From Galbula dea (lineage: Eukaryota > Chordata > Aves > Piciformes > Galbulidae): a stretch of DNA of 64,000 nt. This document shows positions 1-12,787 of the stretch, piece after piece. The position numbers and the translations under genes are program-made. The stretch is from contig VWZX01006811.1 of assembly GCA_013399015.1 (NCBI GenBank), positions 1-64,000 of the forward strand, written 5' to 3'. Below the pieces are notes generated by a model. It was not told the origin of the DNA, did no database searches, and saw only the letters and a program-made list of their open reading frames with translations. Every line of letters starts with the position of its first letter. The first letter of the stretch is position 1.

Positions 1-80
1 CGCCCTGCCCCGCCGCGCGCACTCCCCCTTCTGCAAAACTCCCGGCTCCTCGACCAACTAGTTATCAGCGTTTCATATGG

Positions 81-90
81 GTGACATCAC
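81..90 (+). promoter_or_regulatory. CRE-like / PBX-MEIS-like site
   Basis: TGACATCA (82-89) differs from the palindromic cAMP-response element TGACGTCA by one base, and it also resembles PBX/MEIS-type sites. It lies about 12 bp upstream of the CCAAT box, a common spacing for promoter elements. This is a motif match only. Confidence 0.3.
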
Positions 91-100
91 TCCGGCCGCT

Positions 101-110
101 GGCCAATGGC
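101..110 (+). promoter_or_regulatory. CCAAT box (NF-Y type)
   Basis: The sequence GGCCAATGGC fits the extended NF-Y consensus around CCAAT (103-107). It lies inside the CpG island. Immediately after it, GGCAAC (108-113) resembles half of an RFX X-box. NF-Y sites usually sit 60-100 bp upstream of a start site and work in either orientation, so this box does not settle direction. Confidence 0.55.
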
Positions 111-131
111 AACGCGAGGCTGCGCCCACCG

Positions 132-156
132 CCACGCCCACCATCTTTATCAGCTG
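132..156 (+). promoter_or_regulatory. GC/KLF box followed by overlapping GATA site and E-box
   Basis: CCACGCCC (132-139) is the complement of the Sp1/KLF core GGGCGTGG. TTATCA (147-152, minus-strand TGATAA) is a GATA core, and it overlaps the E-box CAGCTG (151-156). Composite GATA and E-box sites exist in some tissue-specific vertebrate promoters, usually with wider spacing than here. No functional claim is made. Confidence 0.3.
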
Positions 157-1021
157 CTCCTTCCCCCCGCCCTTCCTTCCCACCCCGAATTAACACACCT
201 CTTGTGCTGGATGGTGGCTGGATATGGGGCTGCTGTTGGTTCTAGCTGCTTCGTCCATCCGTCTGGGAAAGCCGGTGGCACCATAGGGGGTTTCGCCCGC
301 TGGTCTCGGCCGCCGGCTGCAGCCGGGCGCGGAGGGGGGTGACTTGCGGCTCCTCCTCTGTGGCCCTCTCCCCGCCGAAGGGTCCTGGTGCGACTCGAGG
401 CGCCGGGCGGTAGGGGGCGCTGCTGCTCCAGCGGCGGCGTGACGGCACCTCTGGAGGGAGCGGGGCAGGGGTCAGGCGGCTGGTGGCGTCCACGTTGCCT
501 TCCCTCGGGACCGGGCTCTGCCACCTTCCCCTGCTTCTCCGGCGTGAATGCGCGGGGTGTCCCTTGCCGGGGATGAGAGCATCCCGCAGCACGGCCGCGG
601 TGGTCGGCGGCACAGCTCCGCCCGCGGCCAGCTTCCGCCCCCCAGCAGTGAGCCCGCGGAGGAACGCTCCAGATACCTCAGCACTCTGCCTTCACATCCC
701 CCCCCGGGCTTGTTTCGGTTGGCTTGCCGGTAGAAATGGGGCTGTGAGGCTGCTGGGCCACGCACGCTCCTGGGTCGGGAGGATCTGATTGCCTGCGGAC
801 AGTGGCTCAGTGGCCCCGTCTTGCTGTGCGGTGGTGCCCGCGGGACCTCAGGGCTGGGCCAGCGCGAGAGACCTGCCCGGGGCGGGGGTAGGACCCCAGG
901 GAAGGTCCCAGGCTGCCCGCAGGATTTAACCGGGAGGTCAGTCATCACATCCACCTGGAGGCGTTTCCCGCATGGTGTGGGAGGAGGATAAAGGCAGTTT
1001 CTCCAAAGTAAGAAGTGAAAA

Positions 1022-1083
1022 CTTCCAGAAAGTATCCGAGAGTGCTGATTTTCTGTTTATTTTCCAGGAAGTATCCAGATAGT
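1022..1083 (+). repeat. Imperfect short duplication, two copies about 41 bp apart
   Basis: TTCCAGAAAGTATCCGAGAG at 1,023-1,042 recurs as TTCCAGGAAGTATCCAGATAG at about 1,063-1,083. After each copy a similar 'gctgatt'/'gctctgatt' segment follows. This suggests an old local tandem duplication of about 40 bp that has since diverged. Confidence 0.45.
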
Positions 1084-4000
1084 CAACAATGCTCTGATTG
1101 TTGCAGAATGCCCATAGCAGATCCAGCCATTCCAGATAATCCCATGTTTGTTTTCATTTCAGGATTTGTGAAATCCAAACCAATGGTGTACTCATATGTG
1201 GTCATTTTGCTTTTCAAAACGTGTGTGGAAAATGAATTCACATGCTGTTCTGTGGGTCCCTTTGTGTTTTTCCAGTTACCTTTTATAGTTATTAGTAAGA
1301 CAAAAGTTTAATAAGTTTTGTGATGGTTGCTAGCTGGATGCAGACATGATGTCAGTGAGAGGGGTGAGCCTTGGCACAGCCTCCTCCTCTGTCAGAGCGT
1401 GTCCTATGCACTGCTGCTAATGGGGCAGCAAGTCCCCTGGTACATCATCCTCTAATTAGCACAGTGGTTCGTTTTCCTCAGATCATAGCAAAATTACTTT
1501 TTTGGATGATGTGACTATGATATCACAGGGCTGCAGAGTGAATAGTGCTGTTACAGGAACAGTAACAACAAAAGTCACCTCAGCTTTATGGATATATTAG
1601 CGCTACAATGTCTCATCTGCACTCCCTTGTAAGGAGGAGTTTGAAGAAGTAAACAAGAGGCAGATACATAGTATCATGTCACTTCCCGTGCCTGACCGCC
1701 CCTAGGTGTACACAGCGAAAGAAAAGGGCGTAGCTTGAGGAGGGTCAGACACTTCACTGTAAAGGCAGATTTAAAAAAACTTCTATGCTCCGCACGAGTG
1801 CCCCCAGGATGCGTTTTTCCTCTGCCACCTCCCTCTCTCTCTCCTTGTGACTGCACGTGGTGGTACAATCTAGCCCCATAGTAATGCTTATCCTTTGAGA
1901 GACAGAAGGTAAAACGGAATATTTGCCTGAGAGGGTTACCATCCTGTCATAAAATGTTACAGTTTAGAGAAGCTACATGAGGAGGGGGTGCATGCAGTAC
2001 CTTCAGGAGTGCCTGAGTTTGTGCTGCAGCTGTGGTCTCTGAGGAGGGCTGTTGGTAGGGCAGGGCACTCCTTCAGAGGGGGCTGTGAATTTGTCACTTC
2101 CCAGTCCATCCAAGTGAGGACTCACTCAGATCGGGCAGAGCCGTCTGTGTTGCAAGGGTTTCAGACAGGGTTAGGCTATGTTTCTCAGGGTAGCTTGGAG
2201 AGAAGTCTCAGGAGATACACAGCTGACTGGCTGCCTCTAGGGAAGACAGCTTTACTGCTGCAACAAGCATCTCAGATAATCCTATTTCTTAGTATTTTTA
2301 TTTAAATGTCAGTATTCAGATTACCAAAAAAAAAAAAAAATTAAAAGTTTCCCCTAGGAGGAATTCTGATGTTTTTACATACATTTTGAATCCAGATAGA
2401 AATAGTGGTGTAGTTTTGCAAAATGAAATTCGTCAAACTGTTTTAATTTGTTGTAGACATTTCAACTTTTATGGGAGACTTCACTAAATCATATAATTGC
2501 ATAAAATTCCATCTAATGAAAAATGAATGTTTCCTCAGTTTCCTATGAAATGAATCAAATAATGAATTTTCATAAAATGTCAAATCATCATTTTCCAAGA
2601 GCCATGAACTATTTTGGAAAATTTTCAGTCAATTGCAGTGGAAACTACATAGTCAATATTGATAAGACATTCTGATGACCAGGACTCCATCCACCATGGT
2701 GACAGACTCTGACATTGAACACATTAAGATCATTTTAAAAAAAACTTTGATGTAGATTGACGCCACTGTCGTTCCAACAGACTTTGTATGGAACGTTTCT
2801 TCACGTGTGTCCCTGTGAAGAAGCATTTTAATACTGTGGCATCACATAACTTTCATAAATTCCATTTTTCCATTTTTCTTGTATATCTCATTTTCTGAAG
2901 TCTCTTGGCAGCATTTCAATTTTTCCTCAAAGTGGTCTTTTAAATATAAACAGCATTACTGTTTTCTCATGCTTGTTAATGTTATGTTACCATTTTTTTT
3001 TGTTGTTTTATTTTGTGGTGCTAGGAAGGAAGCTGAAAACAGACAGATAAATAATAGCCACACTCAGGAAAAAAATATCTTGAGGATTTTAGAAATCTAG
3101 TTAAAACATGTACATGAATAAGTAGATATTACTGTTAAAATAATTTACTGTTCTAAAAGCAGTTCAGTAATTGTACATCTGCCTTATATTCCTATTAGAG
3201 TGCAGCGGTTAGAGCTAACAGCCCACTTCTCGTTCTTTTGAAATTCAAATGAATAATCATCTTTCCATTATCTAGGTCAATAGAAAGCTGTGCCACCCCA
3301 GAAAGTGGGAGAAAACAGGTAAAACAGGATTTACCAGAGAGCTTAATGTTTGCCCCCTTGGATGGAGGCTGTTTTCGCAGGTCTGCATCTGCATTGGGCC
3401 TCCTAGTTCGGGAAGGGGATGTATTATCCTGAGTGCAGTGCAGCATGAATATATAATGGCAGTGAAAGCACTGAGGTCTCTGTGTCAAGAAGCTGGCGAG
3501 ATGCCTCCAAAGGCCTGAAGCTAGCCTGCAGAAAACATTTCACGCAGGAATATAGGCACTCTGAAAGTGGCCTTATGTGCTTACATCTGCCCCCATGGCT
3601 GCTTAAAAAGGTGAACTGATACGTTTTTTTAAGAGACTGACCTTATGCTGTTCTTGCAAGATTTTGACTGCTTAACAGTTAAATGTGGGCAAAAAAGTCT
3701 TGTTGAAGGAACAGTATTTTAGAAAGGCAGAGGATATTCCTTCTCCTTATAGTGCTTGCTGTCCATGTTAGATTTAAATAAACTGAAAGACAAGTTTTTT
3801 ACTGTGCTAACTCTGAAGACATAGGATAATGAGTGCAGTGTTCTTTTGGTTATTTCTTTCATGCCAGATTTTTGTCTGAAGAGCCCAAAATGACTTTGCA
3901 ATGGGAACGTGTGGGAAAACTGGAGTTACGCACCTTCTGCAAGGGGTGGGAAGTGGTTTCAATCACAAGCTGTAGATTCAAACTGGAGGAAGAAAGAATT

Positions 4001-5407
4001 ACAGTGTCAAGAGAATTTTGTCTTAATGGGAAACCTGATGAATTCTGAATGGAGAGGGTCACACCTGAGGTTAGATCCCAGGCACATTTCATAGGGATTT
4101 CTTCTGAAATAATCGTAATGTCTTTGAGTCTTGCATTTAAGAGCTAAAAATAAGCTGTTGTTTTATCTCATGTTAACTAATACAGGGTAAAATACTGAAA
4201 AGGCACTGCTGGCTGTGCTTTTTAAGGTTTGGTGAATCTTCCTTTCCCTGGGGTTTTTGTCTTGAGCTGCTAAGTCACTTGAAAAGTACAACTTCCCTGT
4301 CATTACTAGGAAAATGGCATTCTCTCTTGTCTTTTCTGCTACTGTATGCTAGTTGCCACATGTGCTTTGAGCTGAGATTACCTAAGACTCTGGTTTCCAC
4401 AAAGCCTTTGGTTTGAAAACAAAAGTATGTGGGCACCTGGAGCTGACACAGGGAACGACCGGGTTTCAGACTGAGAGGTGAAGCACACTTACTTAAGTGA
4501 AAGAGAGTAATCATTCAAGAGGGTAAACTAGTTTAGCCAAAATCCAGGAAAACTCAATTGACATCAGATTTGAAGCTAAATGTAGACAAAGGTATCCAGA
4601 TATACTTGACCTGATTTTGTGTGCTGAAGACTTCATTTTGCCAAAAGTGCATGCATCAGATACAGCTATGCTGAAGGCAGTGTGGAGGGTGGTTTGCTGG
4701 TTGGCCTGCGCAGAGTGTAGCATCTTTCCAGGTGGTGTGGCTCTCTGCTGTTGGAGGGTTTGATGTAGGGGTCCAGCTGGAGCCCGGAGAAGCTGTTGGT
4801 GGGAGCAGGAGCTGCTCCTCCTAGATCATCTCCCACCAGAGCTGAGGATTCAACTTTACTCCTGATCACCAAACAACAATCTGTCAAAAGTCAGCCTTTG
4901 AACTGCTTGCTTCTTGTAGGTAGCTATAGAAGTGTTGTTTGACCAGTGTTTGTAAAAACATGATTAGCAAAGACTTGTGGAGGCAAACAGATTGTGTACG
5001 TTGGTTCAAACAATCCAAAAGTTAAAAACTGAGCAAAAAGTAACCTTATTCTTGCAGCTATATGTTCAAGTCTAGCATATCCTGAAGTGTGTTGTTGCTC
5101 CATCATCCTGCCCTAAGACAGTGCTGGATGACAGTGCTGTCTCACTGGGACAACATGTACGGGCCATTTCCTCTCAGCTCTGGCATACTATTCTTCCACA
5201 AAGAGATGTTTTAAGATACCAAGATGTATCACTTACCATTTTTCAGAATATCATCTTGATTACAAACTGCAGCTTCTTAAAAAAAAATTCCACATGTGTA
5301 CTTTCACCATCATGTACACCCCAAAACCACTTTATGCAAAAATAACGTTGGGATGGTCCACGTACACTGCAACCCTCTCAGAATTTTTGTTTGCCAAATA
5401 AAACACC

Positions 5408-5427
5408 TTTTTTTTTTTTTTTTTTTT
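5408..5427 (+). repeat. Poly(T) run, 20 bases
   Basis: An uninterrupted run of 20 T is followed by a short CCTTCCTTCC pyrimidine tract. On the minus strand it reads as a poly(A), which could be a retroposon tail. No recognisable retroposed sequence lies on its downstream side, so it is recorded only as a homopolymer. Confidence 0.8.
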
Positions 5428-8400
5428 CCTTCCTTCCTGGTTGTGAGACTAAACCCCAGATCTGCAAGTCAGATGAAGTCCCTTCTATGCCACAGATCAT
5501 TGTAGCACTAGTACTTCTGTTTGGCAGATCGTTTCCTCAGCCACTTGTGTGTAACCCTATTGATTTGAACGTCTGCCCCGGCAACACCTGTGCAAATTCA
5601 GGGATGGCACTGGGATTGCACAGATGCCATGGAGGCCATATTCTGGCATACAGGATATTTATTACTGGTGGTGATGCATGAGGTGGAAAGCATCCAGGAC
5701 TCAGGCTGAGTTTGTGCAGCTGGCGGGTAGAAATTTACTTGCAAACTGAGTTCATTGGGTAGGAAAATCAGTGTGATAATGAACCTAGAACACCACAGTG
5801 CTGTTGTCACCAAATCACTTTTTAGGGAAAGAGAACAATTCAAAAGAGATGTGTGTCTTATTAAAAGTGTCTGAAAATTGTAGTTTGAAAAAAGTGAAAG
5901 GAATCCTTAAGAGACTATATTGCAGTTCTTTGATGTCAGAAACTACCATTACTATCCTTGCTTAAATGAAAATATTTACTTGTTTCCGCTGAAAACTTGA
6001 AATAAGTAAATTTTTTGGTGTGAATTTAACACAATTTTATTTTAGCTTAATTTTAATTATGTATTGAGTGCACTAAATTAGCCTGCATTTCTTTCACAGG
6101 GGAAACTTAGGCTGTAATGCCACACCAGTGATGTGAAATTAAAGATAAAACAATTATTTTTGACAGGTTTTATTTTAACTGATGCAAAAGCTTCCACAAA
6201 ATGCATACCTGTTCAAAGTGACAGAGTTTATTCATAATACTGAAGATTTATATTGTTGGCCTATAGACATTGAAATCCATGGGGTTTTAGCAGGTCTCTT
6301 AGTAAAAAGTGTTATACCTTGAACCAATTACAGACCATCTCTGGTTAAATTGCAGAGCTAGTTTGTTTAATATGGGTAATCTAATGTAGTAAAGTATTTG
6401 TCAGTACCCTAGGGTAGTCTCTTATGGCACACAGTTTTCACTGTATAATATTTCACACTCATATGCGTGCCAGTAACCTGCTTAAGTGGAGACTATTTAT
6501 GACTCATAGGATTTGTTACATTATGTACTTAATTTATACAATGTGCTTAAAGCTTCTCTTTATCAGGTCTAGAATGGTAATCATAGTTATTGAGTTGCAT
6601 TTGATTGTTATTTTTTAGGGGGAGAAGAGGAGTCTGTTTAGTCCAGCAGGCTTCTTAGAATGTGAAAATTTAACAAGGACATGACAAAAAGGCATCACAG
6701 ATTGTATGCATTAGGCATCACACTATAAAGCATGGTCACAGCTTAATAGATGCAGACACATATATTTATCATTTACCTTTTCCTTCCTCCTAAAGATCAG
6801 TGGAGGGCTACAGCTGGCCTCACCATCAGTTACAGCCAAATAACATTTGAACTTATGAAATAGGCATAGAGTGTTTTCTTTGGCTTCACTGCTCTGAAGG
6901 AGGCAGCAATGTGACCTGCAGGAAAGACACCAGCTTTAATGTCCCATATGCTCACCTGATTGGGATCTGCTGATCACCTGCCCTTTGTATATACCAGTAC
7001 AGAATGAGTGAAAAGCTTCCCTGCAGCATATACCTGAAAGATTTTTAGTTTACAGGTCTCACAGTGAGCAGGATTCTGCAAAGTTTTGCAGGGGTTTTGC
7101 GAAGAAGGGCCTTGCCCTAAATACCACCTAGTTCTGTGTCTTTTCCTAATCACAAGATTAAAGATAGCCAAGAGCATGGCCATAATGTGACCTGTGCTAT
7201 CAGATCAGCCAGGAGTCACCTACCAGGGAACAACTCATCTGTGAGTTGTGAAAACATTGTCTGTGACATGTGGACCCCAAGCCAGTGAGCTTGGTCCTGG
7301 ATGTGCTGGCTTTATGCAACGTCATCTCCTTCTTAGATAGCTGTGGAGCTTTATAGCATAGACAGGAACTACTTGGAGCATTGAGTAAGCACATGCACCA
7401 GGTGCCTTGGCTGTTTTCCCATTCAAGCTACCTCTGCCCACTTTTGGTGGAGCTTGGCTTAGAAAAGCTGGGGAGGCAGGCTTCATGGACTGTCCTGTCT
7501 TCTTCCTCCAGGCAGACTTTTCTTGCTGGTGGTCCCAAGCTTGGGCTTGTGCTGGCAAAATCTGAGTGAGAGTACAGCAGCTGTACAGTAGAAATGGCAA
7601 TTAGAGCTTCATTAGTAAACAAAGAAGCAAACCACGTAATATTCCTGTTGGTTTTACATATATAGAGAAAAAAGGTTCTGTGAAGTTTTTATAAAGCTGT
7701 TTATGTCTTGTTTTGTTATGTCCTTGTAAATCTTTCTATTACCATTGTTTCAAAAATAAATAAATATAACAAATGTTTCATTGCTTATTTTTTATCCAAA
7801 TGGAAAACAAACAAACAAACCTCCCAGTTATAAATAATATCAGCAGTCAAAAGAAATTGTGCAGTAGCTAAACAATGAAAGCACATAGAAATACTGCTTG
7901 GTTTATTTCTACACAAAGCTCTGCTGAATTCACAGGAATGAATTAAATATACTGAGGGTGACTGGGACTCTGGGAAAGCAACACTTTAGTTAATACTGGG
8001 TTTAATTTTTCATTTTTATTAATTTGTTGTAAATTAGGACAATGACTTTAAAATAAAAATAAAATAAAAGTATATGGATGTGGATATAGAAATACATTAC
8101 TAATTCCTTTGAAAATCACCTTGTGTTCCTTCAGTTCCTAAAAGAATATCCAACAATATTACCACATGTTCACCAAAAATACATAACTGCAAGAAAACAG
8201 TATACTGTTCCCTCTAGTAAATTTTGCTATCTAATAAAAATGAGAAACATTTACTGAATCCATCCACTATTTCTTATTTATGACTATGCTAGGAGATTCC
8301 AGGTGCATGCAAACCCCTGCCCGTATCACTCATTTGATGATGGTGGGGCATATGTTAATTTGGAAAAAATTGTTCACCTTAAACCAAAAGTCCAAACTGT

Positions 8401-11069
8401 TCATTCTTCTCCCTGCTCCTTCCCTTAGCCTTCCTTTACATTGCAAACTGTATGCTGTTAGTATTAACACCACCAAGATATTCAACAGCATTAGAGGCTT
8501 GAAGGTTTCCTGATGCTTTATCACACAATGATGAAAATATCATCATGTCTCTAACTTTAACAAATCAGGCATTTCATTACAGCATCCTGCAAGTATAAAA
8601 AACTAATTGTCTTGTGTCAGCATGGCCTGAATCCAGTTCTTGCACACAAGACATGGTTACTAATGATCTTTGTAAGTCAGCTGAGACTTGATTTTTTTCT
8701 TTTTTAATTTTCCTGCACTAGAAATTGTGAGTGAGAGCAGCAAATAGCAAGTGTTTACTACAGCTTATCATGTGTTCTGACAAAACACTAATAAACCAGA
8801 TATTAATAATTAATTGAAATTTGCATAGCAGTTGATATCTTACAACAAGCTGAAGTCTGAAGTAAGGAATTATTATCAGCAATTCATAGAAGGGAGCTGC
8901 AGTTTTGGCATTCTCCCTGCACCATCAGTACTTGTTGAAAAAGGATGGTACTGGGTGCTGGAAACTTATCCTTTTTGGTGTTTCATGCTTTACCTGGCAG
9001 TGCCTGGTTTATCTGACTGGCTGTGCAACCTGGAGGAATGCCTCCACTGCCATTTAAATAGTGTATGAAGGGAACCTTTTATTTTGACACAGACTTGCCC
9101 CAAATCCTGATGCATGCCCAAAACTTCATTCAGGTACAAACTTCATCAAGTATATTCCTCACCTTGTAGGGTAAATTCACTATAAAGAATCATATCTTTT
9201 GTGAATAAGATCACCCAACTCCTTCCACATACCTTTGCATCTCCTTTCTTCTCTCCCCAAACTGCAAGAGAAGAAAGGTGGCAGCTGACCAGCTACACAA
9301 GAATTGGGTGTGCTCTTCAAGCTCTTCATCTGGCAATTTAGGCATAAACAGACCAAAGCAGGAAAGGAAGATCTGAGTCAGTGCTTAGATAATTTATCTA
9401 GGGCTAGACAATGAACCTCACAGAACAGGAATAGCCCTCAAATCCTCCTCATTACAGTCCTGTGGACTCCACCACACTGTCTTGAGTCTAAATGAGTAAG
9501 TATGCTGAGAGGTCATGTTTGAAAAGACAGCTTGTAAAATGTTCCCATTTGGGGCCAGGGTAAAGATCAGAATTGGAGCCAACCCAAGAGCAAGATCTAT
9601 GAATTGGAAGCATGCTTTTATTTACTTGTGACCAGTTTTCTCTTGAAGTAGATAATTATTTGGGAAGCCATCTACTTCTATTCTCAACCAGGAAAAAAAA
9701 TTGTCATGTTCTTCCATTTCTGTGTTATTCTGGTAATGTAGTTTAGTGACTGTTTCTGATTACTCAGAATTGCTTTGCAGAAATATTGAATTTACATTTT
9801 ATCTAGACACCAGTCTTACCCAGAAAGATCTTTTTCATTTCAGTGCTAGTTTGAAAATCCATTATTTGGTGCTCATCATATGCAGGTTTTCATTTCCAGC
9901 AAGATTGCTGTGTCAGAAGAAATACAGACAGACTCAATGGCTTCACTAAGGATGAGTTTTCTTCTATTATAGAAAAAGCCTTTCTAGTTTCCCTGAGCAC
10001 TGAGCTTTGAAAATGTGGGCCCAATTCTGAACAATATAATTTGTCTTCAGAGAGCAGTTTAGTATCCACACCTCCTGCTTGGGATCTGCCTCTTTCCTAT
10101 CTGGGCCCCTTCTGGCTTTCAGAATGGCTAATATTGGTTCCCCTGAAAGAGCAAAATATGTTTGTATTTAAACCTAGGCTTCTGAATCAAGTGGAAGTGC
10201 TGGTCCTGCAGCTTCAAGTAAAAGTATAATCTCAGTGGCGAAGGCTGATTTGCCAGCAGTGTTCCACAACAGTGGATTCCTTCACATAATACTCAAGTCA
10301 AAATTGTTTCAAATACAAAATTTTCTTTCTCTAGGAAAGTTTAGTATTAGTCATTCCAGTGGTCATGAGGGAAAAGCAGTTCTGATTACATTGTTAAGCC
10401 ATCTAGTCCAAGTTGGGTAAAGTCACTGTCTCTCTAGGGAGCACAAAATATTTATCTATGACCTGGTGCCTCTGTCTGTTTCAGCCTTTGGGTAATAGCA
10501 AGCACAATGATGCTTTGGTCCAGGCCAGGGGTCCTTTGCATAAACACTTGTAGTGACTGTGAATTTCAAAAGAACATCTGCACAAAGCCAGAACTGCTGG
10601 TTGAAACACTGCTCCTGAAGTGAAGCTTTTGATTTAGAAATGTCAGCATGACAGCCTAGATATTACAATTTGAAAGGGATAGAAATTTTTGTCAACTGTT
10701 CTATTTGAAAGAGATCTTTAAGTTAAATCAACATGAAAAGTGAATTTAAGTTTATTTAGATTTTCTTCATTGAAATTTTCTCATTTGTAATAGTAATTTC
10801 TCATTGCTGTTGAAAATGATGCTTCCTCAGTGACATTATAATTTTGACAATATCACATATTTCTGAACTATGCTTTGAGAAGAAAATGTCAATAATTCTT
10901 ATTACCCAACATAATTAGTTGATGACCAGTTTTACAACACTCCAGCTCATTTTGGAGACCACATTAATATTGTTATGTAACATTTTAATGGTGAACTGAG
11001 AAGGAGAGAGTGGAGAATCAGGAACTGATGCAAATGGCAGAGATGGTGAGGAGAAAAAGTGCAACATAA

Positions 11070-11588
11070 AATCATAGAATGGTTTGGGTTGGAAGGGACC
11101 TTAAAGATCATCTAGTTACAACCCCCCTGCCATGGATACCTTCCAGTACCTCAGGTTGCTCCAAACCCCATCCAGCCTGGCCCTGAATGCTTCCAGGGAA
11201 AGGACAACACAGTCTCTCTGTGCAACCTGTTCCAGTGTCTCACCAGCCTCACAGTAAAGAATTTCTTCCTAATATTTAATCTAAATCTAAGATCTTTCAA
11301 TTTAAAGCCATTATCCCTTGTTCTATCACTATACTCCCTGATAAAGAGTCCCTTTAAGTACTGGAAGACCACTGTAAGATCTCCTCAGAAATAACTTCTT
11401 TCCAGTCTTCAGGTCTCTTGGCCTGTCCTTATAGAGGATGTGTTCCAGTCCCTTGATTATCTTTGTGGTCCTCCTCATGTCTATCATACACTGGAGGCCC
11501 CAGAGCTAAAGGCAATACTCCAGGTGGGGTCTCATAAGACTAGAGTCAAGGGACAGAATCACTTCCTTCAACCTTCTGACCACACTTC
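11070..11588 (-). mobile_element. CR1 LINE, 5'-truncated 3' part, minus strand
   Basis: Read on the plus strand, the element opens with the reverse complement of a CR1 3' end: 'atcatagaatggtttgggtt', then 'ggaagggacc' and 'gatcatctag'. After this come the reverse complement of the 3' UTR and the C-terminal part of ORF2. Homology continues through 'ccaggtggggtctca' (about 11,520) to roughly 11,588. CR1 is the dominant LINE of birds, and copies are usually 5'-truncated like this one. About 500 bp remain, and indels in the 11,385-11,440 area shift the old coding frame. It is immobile because most of ORF2 and all of ORF1 are missing. The family is certain, while the exact 5' break is approximate. 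Confidence 0.92.
11151..11372 (-). pseudogene. CR1 ORF2 C-terminal remnant (reverse transcriptase polyprotein tail)
   Basis: This 73-codon minus-strand open stretch encodes the conserved CR1 ORF2 C-terminus. It includes 'SDRTRDNGFKL', then 'FRLNIRKKFFTVRLVRHWNRL' in part, a block placed after the reverse-transcriptase domain in CR1 proteins. The apparent start codon is only the first ATG in the open stretch and not a natural start. Upstream sequence is frame-disrupted. After the 'HWNRL' motif the frame runs out of the usual C-terminus, so at least one indel is likely. It is a dead fragment within the CR1 insertion and not a host gene. Confidence 0.85.
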
Positions 11589-12295
11589 ATAACATGGAAT
11601 GATAGAAGAAAATGCAGAGGTTGAAATGTGCAGAAATATGTCATGTTCCAGTGAGAATCATCAAATTTGTATGACAAGGCACTAAGCAGATAAATCATAC
11701 TGATAAGATTTACTGTATATAGATTGTTGTTTCTGATCATTGTGCCAAGCTTCCTGTTAGCAATGGCAAGGTGACTGCTGTAGACTTCAGAGAATATGAG
11801 AAGCATAAAGCTAGCTGGGCCATTCCCAGGGGAATGCAGTCCTCTTCATATTGGGTTTGGCACTTAGAGGCCAGAGAAGCACAGCAATAGAGATGAGTTG
11901 CCATAAGCTAGTCCCATCTTACCTCTGCACTTAATACAAAAGATTTCTTAACTGTAATGAAGAAAATCTGTTTAAAACATGTAAAACCTGCAGAGGATCT
12001 GAGCCACAGATACTTGCCCTTTTGGAAGGCACAGGCATACAGCAGTGTTTCACAGCATTTCACTGCAGTGTTGTCTTCAGGCTTAATCTGGTAGTGAAAT
12101 GCTTAAGCAAATAGTGACAAGAAAATGAGTTCTTAGGGCAGCTCCAATGTCACTCATGCAAGATAAGGTTAGCAATTGCTCTCTTTTTTTTAAGTGAAGA
12201 TATTCTGAGGCTCAGCTGTTAAATTGTGAATACTTCACCACAGGCCAAAAGTACTTATACTTGCACAAAGACAAGGTACTTGGCTTCCCTCCTCT

Positions 12296-12342
12296 CCCCC
12301 CCCAACAAACAAAAAACCAAACCAAACAACCAAAAAATAATC
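12296..12342 (+). repeat. A/C-rich low-complexity tract
   Basis: After a run of C (12,295-12,303), the sequence is built from CAAAC/CCAAA-like words such as 'aaaccaaaccaaacaacc'. Low-complexity tracts of this type are frequent in bird introns. A complementary G/T-rich tract lies about 450 bp downstream. Confidence 0.65.
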
Positions 12343-12787
12343 CCAGTCCTTCTGTTTTTCCTGGTTGTGGGACCTTGTTGGCAAGGAATGAAGTTTGTCA
12401 CTCTCTCTTTCTAGAAATGTCTCCCTGCTTCTCTCTACTCTTAACAACAGCACAGAAGAGTGCAGCTTTAAACCAAAATTTTCTGCAGTATGTCATGTTC
12501 CTTTCTTCTGAAAAGTGTTTTAAAATTCTGAAAGCTAAGCATGAAAAGTAGATTTGGTCAAGCAATAGAACTTTCTAGACCAAATATGGTGTAAATGTTA
12601 GCTTTTGAGGAATTCGTGATTCAGACAGAAAACATTCCACTTATTTGCCGTTTTTTACTATTTGAAAACTTTTTTTGCTTATATGGCATTTCTGACTGAA
12701 TTGCATACTGCTTAGAGCCTCTGGGGTGGTTAACTGATACTCTAAAGCTGCTAAAGTTGGACATCTGTGGGTAAAATACACAGAAAT

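Larger units (their letters stand above)
1..960. promoter_or_regulatory. CpG island, probable promoter/first-exon region of a gene at the left edge
   Basis: This block is strikingly GC-rich and dense in CpG, for example around positions 10-20, 90-140, 300-430, 585-660 and 835-890. The sequence turns AT-rich abruptly after about 960. CpG islands of this length in vertebrate DNA usually mark promoters. The window cuts the island on its left side, so its true start is not seen. Several short open frames cross it on both strands, as expected for GC-rich DNA with few stop codons, and none resembles a protein I know. Splice-donor-like sites on the plus strand include GCA|GTGAGC at 647/648 and AAA|GTAAGA at 1007/1008, but none is decisive. 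Transcription direction is unknown. If it runs rightwards, most of the window would be first intron. Confidence 0.8.
961..11069. other. AT-rich non-coding stretch, no gene recognised
   Basis: About 10 kb of ordinary AT-rich vertebrate-type DNA. Open frames are short (at most about 105 codons at 1,988-2,305), lack recognisable protein motifs and look random. Visible items are a 15-A run (2,326-2,340), a 20-T run (5,408-5,427), AAAC repeats (7,804-7,820), an AAAAT-type tract (8,051-8,069) and an imperfect duplication at 1,022-1,083. I see no RNA gene and no transposon with a recognisable end. It could be intron or intergenic DNA. Confidence 0.6.

Noticed and set aside
4840..4870. Short resemblance ('caactttactcctgatc') to the avian LTR family seen at 57.8 kb
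   Set aside because: Only about 17 bases match, and the neighbouring sequence does not follow the LTR pattern.
5408..5427. Poly(T) run as the tail of a minus-strand processed pseudogene
   Set aside because: The sequence on the expected body side (5,428-5,900) shows no recognisable coding similarity, and no flanking duplication was seen.
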